Source: Pseudomonadota bacterium
Lineage (GTDB): Bacteria; Pseudomonadota; Alphaproteobacteria; Rhizobiales; Rhizobiaceae
Reading direction: 5' to 3'
DNA: 18,825 nt
Assembly: GCA_023404095.1 (NCBI GenBank)
Contig: JAEYDD010000003.1
Location: 1-18,825 of the forward strand
The notes beneath the pieces are model-generated. The model was not told the DNA's origin, ran no database searches, and worked only from the letters and a program-made list of their open reading frames with translations. A program made the position numbers and the translations under genes. This document shows, in pieces, positions 14,220 to 18,825 of the stretch. Position 1 is the first letter of the stretch. Each line of letters starts with the position of its first letter.

Positions 14220-14894
14220 TTATGTCTGACCATCTGCTGAAACATCCTCGTTAGATTCTTCCTCTCTCGCAGGCGGTGGAGAAACCGAAGCAGAAGGGAA
14301 AGAAAAAGAGGACGAGAGTAGTTCCCCTTTGTCTGATATAACAGGTAATTTGTCTTCAAAGGAAAAATCAGTGTCAGAAATACAGCCCTCATTCATTACT
14401 TCTGATTGACTGTAATCATTAGAATTGGAAACGTTTTCCTCCAGCGGGGGTGTTGGTAAAAGAGGCTTCGCATCATTGGATAGTGCGCCTGTATTCTCTC
14501 CTTCCTCTTGTCGGTTTTTGATTCGAACATAGAAAGGATTGTCTATACGATTGCCATTTTCCATCCATGCCGATATACATTTCAGGGTATGAACGCTTGT
14601 TCGGTTGTTCTGCGTAGATGCGACAATTCCCAACTGGTTCATCTTGTTAAGTACGCGGGATATGGTCTTTTTGTCATAGCCTAACTTGCAGGACAAATCC
14701 ACTTCCGAAAGGATGGCTTGCCCCACTTGTAAGGTTGTGGAAAATCCTTTTATGGCATAGTCGGTTTCTTCCAACACAGCCGCTTCAATAAGTCGGTGCA
14801 ATATCTTCATACGGTCAATGCCGTATTTGCTTCCTGCCAGATACGCAAGTTGCTCTGACGAAAGCACTATACAATAGTTCAAATCTGTTTTCAT
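14220..14894 (-). CDS. Winged-helix-like protein of the mobilizable element
   Basis: This 224-residue protein has an ordered N-terminal domain and a disordered tail. Residues 1-115 contain a winged-helix-like section: LSEVDLSCKLGYDKKTISRVLNKMNQLGIVASTQNNRTSVHTLKCISAW, with a recognition helix at KKTISRVLNKM and a following wing. The tail (about 130-224) is acidic and Ser/Pro/Glu-rich (SSSFSFPSASVSPPPAREEESNEDVSADGQT). It lies between the VapE-type gene and the oriT region. It is likely a DNA-binding regulator or replication accessory protein of the element. I do not recognise a named family, so the role is inferred from the fold pattern only. Confidence 0.75.
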   Translation of the reverse strand: MKTDLNYCIVLSSEQLAYLAGSKYGIDRMKILHRLIEAAVLEETDYAIKGFSTTLQVGQAILSEVDLSCKLGYDKKTISRVLNKMNQLGIVASTQNNRTSVHTLKCISAWMENGNRIDNPFYVRIKNRQEEGENTGALSNDAKPLLPTPPLEENVSNSNDYSQSEVMNEGCISDTDFSFEDKLPVISDKGELLSSSFSFPSASVSPPPAREEESNEDVSADGQT

Positions 14895-14944
14895 CGTCTG
14901 TATAATTTGAGATGGTTTATAAATGGTGCAGCCAAAAGAGAAAG

Positions 14945-15292
14945 TCAGCGGTGCATACCGTAACCTCTCTCCGGCACATAATACTCCTTGTCGTATGCGA
15001 TGTGGTCAAGCACGTCTTGAAGCCTGTCAAGTTGACGGCTGTCTAATATACGGATGGCGGCAATGGTAATGTTCTGTGAAGCGATACGGCGGTGTTCACA
15101 ATTCCGTTCTGATATACTTCCGTCTCCATCGGCATGGACACTTCGTAGGTAATTGTTCACCGCCTCGGTCTGTTCCTTGCTTGGAAAGGTGGAGGGATAA
15201 CGGTCTTGAACATACGTAACCATGTGGCTGACCGCATTTGCCAACAACGGGTCACATTCTTGTAGCTGTTTGATAAGTTCTTCTTTCCTCAT
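14945..15292 (-). CDS. 115-residue conserved-type hypothetical protein of the mobilizable element
   Basis: This small, soluble, largely helical protein has no recognised motif. It begins MRKEELIKQLQECDPLLANAVSHMVTYVQDRY and ends in RLQDVLDHIAYDKEYYVPERGYGMHR. Its middle has FPSKEQTEAVNNYLRSVHADGDGSISERN. It lies 50 bases before the winged-helix-like gene and 136 bases after the VapE-type gene, on the same strand. Small helical proteins at this position are common in Bacteroides mobilizable elements, but I cannot assign a role. Confidence 0.75.
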   Translation of the reverse strand: MRKEELIKQLQECDPLLANAVSHMVTYVQDRYPSTFPSKEQTEAVNNYLRSVHADGDGSISERNCEHRRIASQNITIAAIRILDSRQLDRLQDVLDHIAYDKEYYVPERGYGMHR

Positions 15293-15306
15293 ATTGTTGG
15301 TTTATA

Positions 15307-15399
15307 TTGTCCCGTGTCCCAAGCGTTTTTTATAATTTTCTATTTTGCTTACTTCCTGTTTTTATTCTTTTTCGAGGGCAAAAGGGGGACAAGGGGACA
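15307..15399. repeat. Paired inverted GTCCC repeats downstream of the VapE-type gene
   Basis: TTGTCCC and GTGTCCC lie side by side at 15307-15320. Opposite them are GGGACAA and GGGGACA at 15386-15399. The two tandem units form an inverted pair about 65 bases apart, and the DNA between them is A+T-rich. The arrangement resembles iteron-like or operator repeats, and the intervening DNA has no gene. Proximity to a P-loop ATPase of the VapE type makes an origin of replication one possible reading. Confidence 0.45.
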
Positions 15400-15428
15400 T
15401 TGGTTTTTTCTTTTCCCTTATTTTGAAA

Positions 15429-16814
15429 TTAAAATGGTAATTCCAGTTCACTTGGCAGCGTTGCGCAGGACTCTTCACTTGGAGCGTCCACCCTCACCCA
15501 TGGGTATTTCGTCCGTCCCGTCTTATCGCAGTAGGCTGGATGCAGCCCCTTGACCTTCTCCTGTTCACTCCGTTTCCAATTGGGAAACATGGACATCAGG
15601 CGGTTGAGGTATTGCGAAGTGTATTTGGACGGATTTCGTCTGACTAAATCATTGGGCAGTTCCTCTATAATCTGCCGGGCACAAACCATATTGAGTGAGG
15701 TCATTGTGGAATTTGGTTCTGAGTATGCTCCTTTCTGATAAGCCAGTCGTGTCGGAATCATCCAATTTGCATACTGCACGGGAACCTCACGTTCCAGATA
15801 CATTTCTATGTCCTCCATGATTGGGTCAACAAGAATGTTGGAATGTTGCATCTGCACCTCGTTGGCCTCATTCTCCATGTCCGGTGACAAGTAGAGTTTC
15901 ATTCCTTGTCGATAATATGCGTATGCCTCTGCCCAAAGTTGAGGAACGGAACACTGCAAATCATCCAACCAATCTGACACATGACCGCTGCCTTTGACAG
16001 GGATAATCCACCATCGGCGGTTTCCATTGTCTCCTTGTAGGAAGTTCATTTCATTAGTAGTCGCAGCAAAAACATTATGCCGCATGAACTCCACCACCTT
16101 ATGCCCATAAGCCGGACGCATATAATCACTGCAACGGCTTAGAAAAGCCTTGGCTGCTTCCGCGTCATTCGCCCGTTTTAAACCATTCAACTCACTGATT
16201 TCAATAATCCAACCGTTGGTTATGGTCTCCACTTTCTCCTTGTCACCACTGGCGAAAGAGAATGAATCGTTGAACCATCTCCCACTGATGGCTTTGAAGA
16301 AGGTGCTTTTACCAATACCTTGGGGACCGGGCAAGGTCAGTACGTTGTCAAACTTGCAACCTGGATTGAATACTCTTGCTACAGCCGCCACGAACCAAAG
16401 TTTTGTCTGTTCCCTAACAAGCGGAGTGTCATCCGCTCCAAGATAATCTATGATGGTTGTGGCTATGCGAGGTTGTCCGTCCCATGTCTCTTGTGCGATG
16501 AATCCCTGTACAGGATTGAAACTCCGTTCAGAAGAAGTGGTCTTCAATATCTCAAATACCTTATTCTGCGTCAGACGTATTCTGTATGTCCTTTCCAAAT
16601 AATCCTGTATCTTTCCTGCCGACTCTTCATCTATCTTGTTTCCGTTGACATTGCGGAACAAAGGGCAGAAACATACATCGTCCTGACAGAAGGTATCGTA
16701 CCTTATCTGACTAAGATTCTCATCCAGTGTGAAAATAAGCCGGAGATTACTGATGGAACGAGCAGGATTTCCGTAACTGTCTGTTGCCAGATTCTTTTTC
16801 CAATCATCTTCCAT
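15429..16814 (-). CDS. VapE-family protein (virulence-associated E), P-loop ATPase, putative replication helicase
   Basis: This 461-residue protein starts at ATG 16812-16814; the frame is open further upstream but overlaps the preceding gene. The central ATPase shows Walker A GPQGIGKST (163-171) and WIIEISEL as a probable Walker B. It is followed by RRWWIIPV, and the order is typical of virulence-associated E proteins, which share a fold with viral superfamily 3 helicases and bacterial primase-helicases. The N-terminal 100 residues (SISNLRLIFTLDENLSQIRYDTF) are the usual leader in these proteins. In mobile elements it probably helps replicate the excised circle or the transferred strand. It follows the DUF3853-like gene with 4 bases between. 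It looks intact although its upstream neighbour is frameshifted. Confidence 0.88.
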   Translation of the reverse strand: MEDDWKKNLATDSYGNPARSISNLRLIFTLDENLSQIRYDTFCQDDVCFCPLFRNVNGNKIDEESAGKIQDYLERTYRIRLTQNKVFEILKTTSSERSFNPVQGFIAQETWDGQPRIATTIIDYLGADDTPLVREQTKLWFVAAVARVFNPGCKFDNVLTLPGPQGIGKSTFFKAISGRWFNDSFSFASGDKEKVETITNGWIIEISELNGLKRANDAEAAKAFLSRCSDYMRPAYGHKVVEFMRHNVFAATTNEMNFLQGDNGNRRWWIIPVKGSGHVSDWLDDLQCSVPQLWAEAYAYYRQGMKLYLSPDMENEANEVQMQHSNILVDPIMEDIEMYLEREVPVQYANWMIPTRLAYQKGAYSEPNSTMTSLNMVCARQIIEELPNDLVRRNPSKYTSQYLNRLMSMFPNWKRSEQEKVKGLHPAYCDKTGRTKYPWVRVDAPSEESCATLPSELELPF

Positions 16815-16818
16815 ACAC

Positions 16819-17137
16819 CTATTCTTTGATGCGAATGCCACCTGATTCCTTTGCCAAAGCCAACGCAAGGTCTGCATCCACTACGATTTTTCGTCCTATC
16901 TGTGTGATAGCTTTATCTATGATACCGCTTTTCTTAATGCGGTTGGCGGTGGGTACGCTACAACCGAATACACGGGCGATACCCTCTATACCATAGTAGT
17001 TGCCTTTGGATGCCACTTGGGGGAATGGCCACTTCTGTACTTTCCACACTTTTAGTGATGAGAAAGCAAAGCTCCTCACCCGTCATCATGGCGATGGGCT
17101 TTTGGAGTAGTTGGGTAAAATTGAGTTTTTCTTCCAT
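16819..17137 (-). pseudogene. DUF3853-like HTH protein gene with a one-base frameshift
   Basis: Two overlapping frames make one gene. The start, MEEKLNFTQLLQKPIAMMTGEELCFL..., begins at ATG 17135-17137 and runs to ESTEVAIP. The rest, QVASKGNYYGIEGIARVFGCSVPTANRIKKSGIIDKAITQIGRKIVVDADLALALAKESGG, is in another frame. Removing one base from the run of five G's at 17019-17023 (plus strand) joins them as EVAIPQVASKGNYYG, about 105 residues, the usual size. The second part carries a helix-turn-helix (GIARVFGCSVPTANRIKK). DUF3853 members sit beside VapE genes in Bacteroides mobile elements and probably bind DNA or act like an excisionase. The frameshift may be a true mutation or a sequencing error. 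The stop lies 4 bases before the VapE-type start. Confidence 0.78.
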
Positions 17138-17179
17138 ATCTTTACTTGTTTGATGATTAAATACTTTAAGCCTCGGTTC

Positions 17180-17266
17180 AACTCTGTGAAACCGATTTCG
17201 CAAGCAAAGGTAGTGTATGAAACTCTGTGTGTTGGTCGGTTTATTTATACCTTAATTTTACCGACC
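17180..17266. repeat. Repeat-rich control region upstream of the DUF3853/VapE operon
   Basis: AACTCTGTG occurs at 17180-17188 and 17221-17229, one copy on each side of the -7 box. GGTCGGT (17234-17240) and ACCGACC (17260-17266) form a 7-bp inverted repeat around an A+T-rich core. The layout suggests operator sites for an element-encoded regulator, but no binding protein is identified. Confidence 0.45.
17205..17212 (-). promoter_or_regulatory. Bacteroides-type -7 box of the DUF3853/VapE operon
   Basis: TACCTTTG on the minus strand is a perfect TAnnTTTG, about 68 bases before the DUF3853 start codon at 17137. It lies between two 9-bp direct repeats. It could drive the genes from 17137 leftward, at least to the VapE-type gene. 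Confidence 0.55.
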
Positions 17267-17289
17267 GAATTACAACAGATGTTTGCTGT

Positions 17290-17324
17290 AAAAAACGGAT
17301 AGCTGGATTTCCCAACTACCCGTT
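17290..17324 (-). terminator. Rho-independent terminator after the 414-residue gene
   Basis: On the minus strand AACGGGTAG and CTATCCGTT pair over 9 bp (one G-T pair) with a 13-base loop, then a T tract. It overlaps the stop codon of the 414-residue gene and separates the integrase transcript from the DUF3853/VapE operon. Confidence 0.75.
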
Positions 17325-18560
17325 ATTGGCAAAATAGTCCGTCCATCGGTCTATTATCCGTTTTGCTTTGGTGTAACTGCTTCCTCTTTGAGGTGAGTTC
17401 AACGTAAGTTCTTTGATTTCCCAGTACCGCTTCTGTGGAATGTCGTGCCCGTAATGTCGTTGAGAGAACTGTTCTATGGCACGGTGGAATGTCATGTATC
17501 TTGTGGACGCTTTTATCTTGCCAGACTTTACCAATGATTTCAACAGATAGGCAAGACTTATGTCCTCTGTATTCTCTTCAAGAAACAAAAGGATACCCAG
17601 CTTGATACGTTCCTTGTCGCCCAAAAGAATATCATCCAATGATTGTATCACCTTTCTATTGCCTCGCCTGCCTTTTACTTTTCGTAAGGCAAACATCACC
17701 TCCTTCCAGATTTCTGGGTTACACTTCTCAACGGTGTTTTCCCAATCCGCTTTGGTTTCTGCGCCCATCTCTATACTTCCATTTACAAGCAGGGTAACGC
17801 ATGACTTTACAAGAAGTATATCGCCATGGTCAACCTCTTCACTGTTCAACAGACGGTTAAGTAATTTGGCCATACGTGAAAGACCGTGGTCAAATACCAC
17901 GAAATAATACATACAATAAGCCAAATCCTCTTTCTTTTCCATTACACGGTCATACAGGTTAGCCATGAACCCACCAATGAACACCGCATAAGAGAGGAAA
18001 ATAATTTGAGAGATATAGGTCAGGAACTGATAAACCATTTTTCTTTCCAGTTTGCTCAACAGATAACATCCTTTGCTGTTTCTCATGAACATATCTAATT
18101 GCCCAATCAAGTAGGACCTTAACTCCTGCGGCAGACGATTCCATATTTCAATAGGTGTTTCAGAATGAACCATCAGTAGCCCTGACTTTGGAGAAGTGAG
18201 CAGTTCTACCGTACCTGTTTTCACATTGATGCCTATCCACAAACGCATGTTGGTGATACATCTGGCGATGGTCTCGGTATATTGGCCAGCCCATTGTTGG
18301 TTTGCAATGTCTGACACATCCTTGCCGTTTACAAAATCAGAGAGCCAGTTATACATCATCAGGGCTTCAGGTGGTACGCAATCCCGCATCATCAGATACA
18401 TGTCCATCATAACTGATATGTTACCTTTAGCCACAGCATCTATGCGCTTACAAAAGTTGGCATACGCTTCCTCATTGGCCGATTTCCACGCACGAATAGC
18501 CATATCAGCAGTATCCTTTCTTTTGGAATAGGATTTTATCCTCTCTATGAAGTTTATCAT
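17316..18560 (-). CDS. 414-residue protein of unknown function, co-directional with the integrase
   Basis: This is a mostly helical protein with no signal peptide. One hydrophobic stretch (FLTYISQIIFLSYAVFIGGFMANLY) may be a buried helix rather than a membrane span. No enzymatic motif is visible. The C-terminus is basic (RGSSYTKAKRIIDRWTDYFANNG), which would suit nucleic-acid contact. I have a weak impression that it resembles DUF6043-type proteins found beside integrases in Bacteroides elements; this was not tested. It lies 17 bases after the integrase stop and has its own terminator at the end, so the two genes form one unit, probably concerned with integration or excision control. Confidence 0.75.
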   Translation of the reverse strand: MINFIERIKSYSKRKDTADMAIRAWKSANEEAYANFCKRIDAVAKGNISVMMDMYLMMRDCVPPEALMMYNWLSDFVNGKDVSDIANQQWAGQYTETIARCITNMRLWIGINVKTGTVELLTSPKSGLLMVHSETPIEIWNRLPQELRSYLIGQLDMFMRNSKGCYLLSKLERKMVYQFLTYISQIIFLSYAVFIGGFMANLYDRVMEKKEDLAYCMYYFVVFDHGLSRMAKLLNRLLNSEEVDHGDILLVKSCVTLLVNGSIEMGAETKADWENTVEKCNPEIWKEVMFALRKVKGRRGNRKVIQSLDDILLGDKERIKLGILLFLEENTEDISLAYLLKSLVKSGKIKASTRYMTFHRAIEQFSQRHYGHDIPQKRYWEIKELTLNSPQRGSSYTKAKRIIDRWTDYFANNG

Positions 18561-18577
18561 TGTATTACTGATTAAGG

Positions 18578-18825
18578 TTATCTGAATAGTTTGAGCAATT
18601 CTTCTGTGGACATGCTTGCCAGCTTCGCTAACAGAGCATCCCTTTCAGAAGTGTTATCCAAGTTTAGCAGTTTTGAATTGTTTTGCATCTGTATATCGAG
18701 AGGATAATGCTCAATGTAGATTTGAGTAATGGCATGATCAGAAGTTGAATGCCCCATGCTTTCAGAGATATAATCCATATCCACTCCGGCATTATGCAGA
18801 TTAGTAGCAAACGAGTGTCGGCACC
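18578..18825 (-). CDS. Tyrosine-type integrase of the mobilizable element, C-terminal part only
   Basis: Only the last 82 or so residues lie in the window; the gene continues past the right edge. They contain CRHSFATNLHNAGVDMDYISESMGHSTSDHAITQIYIEHY, with the box II arginine in RHSFAT, the GH pair in ESMGHS and the catalytic tyrosine in TQIYIEHY. The tail ASMSTEELLKLFR is charged. This is the pattern of Bacteroides phage-type integrases and differs from the XerC/D-like recombinase at 9731, which belongs to the shufflon. It should insert and excise the element at a specific target. Its N-terminus, attachment site and start cannot be seen. Confidence 0.9.
   Translation of the reverse strand, partial: CRHSFATNLHNAGVDMDYISESMGHSTSDHAITQIYIEHYPLDIQMQNNSKLLNLDNTSERDALLAKLASMSTEELLKLFR

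Noticed and set aside
14123..14392. Leftward 89-codon frame over the end of the winged-helix-like gene and the oriT gap
   Set aside because: It overlaps a better-supported gene in another frame, and its translation shows no family features.
17019..17023. Programmed frameshift or phase-variable tract at the G5 run
   Set aside because: Five bases is too short for typical slippage, and no stimulatory structure or Shine-Dalgarno-like signal was seen. Mutation or sequencing error is simpler.

Overview
The window looks like chromosomal DNA from a member of the Bacteroidales, most likely Bacteroides or a close relative. Perfect matches to the Bacteroides -7 promoter box (TAnnTTTG) precede the tRNA, the restriction operon, a silent hsdS cassette and a mobile-element operon. 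The mobilization genes are also of families typical of Bacteroides integrative mobilizable elements. I recognised protein families by eye from motifs; no database search was run.

Layout. Positions 1-200 hold an elongator-type tRNA with CAT anticodon, its promoter, a strong terminator and a perfect 11-bp tandem repeat. Positions 280-9150 hold a defence island. A leftward gene for a protein with a HEPN-type Rx4H motif diverges from a rightward operon: small XRE-type regulator, hsdR, hsdM, a DUF1016/YhcG-type PD-(D/E)xK nuclease, a 99-residue protein of unknown function, and hsdS. Most of these genes overlap or nearly touch.

Positions 8437-11736 form an invertible specificity locus (a shufflon). 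Four exact copies of a 15-bp sequence alternate in orientation at 8437, 9122, 11010 and 11722. They bound two alternative 3' halves of hsdS: C1, now in the expressed gene, and C2, silent. Between these halves lie a second, inverted 5' half (B), a XerC/D-like tyrosine recombinase and an unlisted 41-residue zinc-ribbon protein. Inversions between opposed sites can join either 5' half (A or B) to either 3' half in frame, giving four possible specificity subunits. Half B has its own promoter and a hairpin over its start codon, so it may be expressed independently of the main operon.

Positions 11.8-18.8 kb are an integrative mobilizable element with all genes leftward. In transcription order they are an integrase (cut by the window edge), a 414-residue unknown, a DUF3853-like HTH gene broken by a one-base frameshift, a VapE-type P-loop ATPase, two accessory proteins, a candidate oriT, a MobC-like relaxosome protein, a relaxase and a coiled-coil protein with a C-terminal membrane anchor. 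The element abuts the last shufflon repeat. Its insertion boundary is probably between 11737 and about 11870, but no att repeat pair is visible inside the window.

The most notable system is the recombinase-driven HsdS shufflon, together with the auxiliary nuclease, the unknown 99-residue protein and the zinc-ribbon protein. The shufflon principle is known in Bacteroides; the auxiliary proteins and the hairpin-guarded cassette are the less familiar parts.
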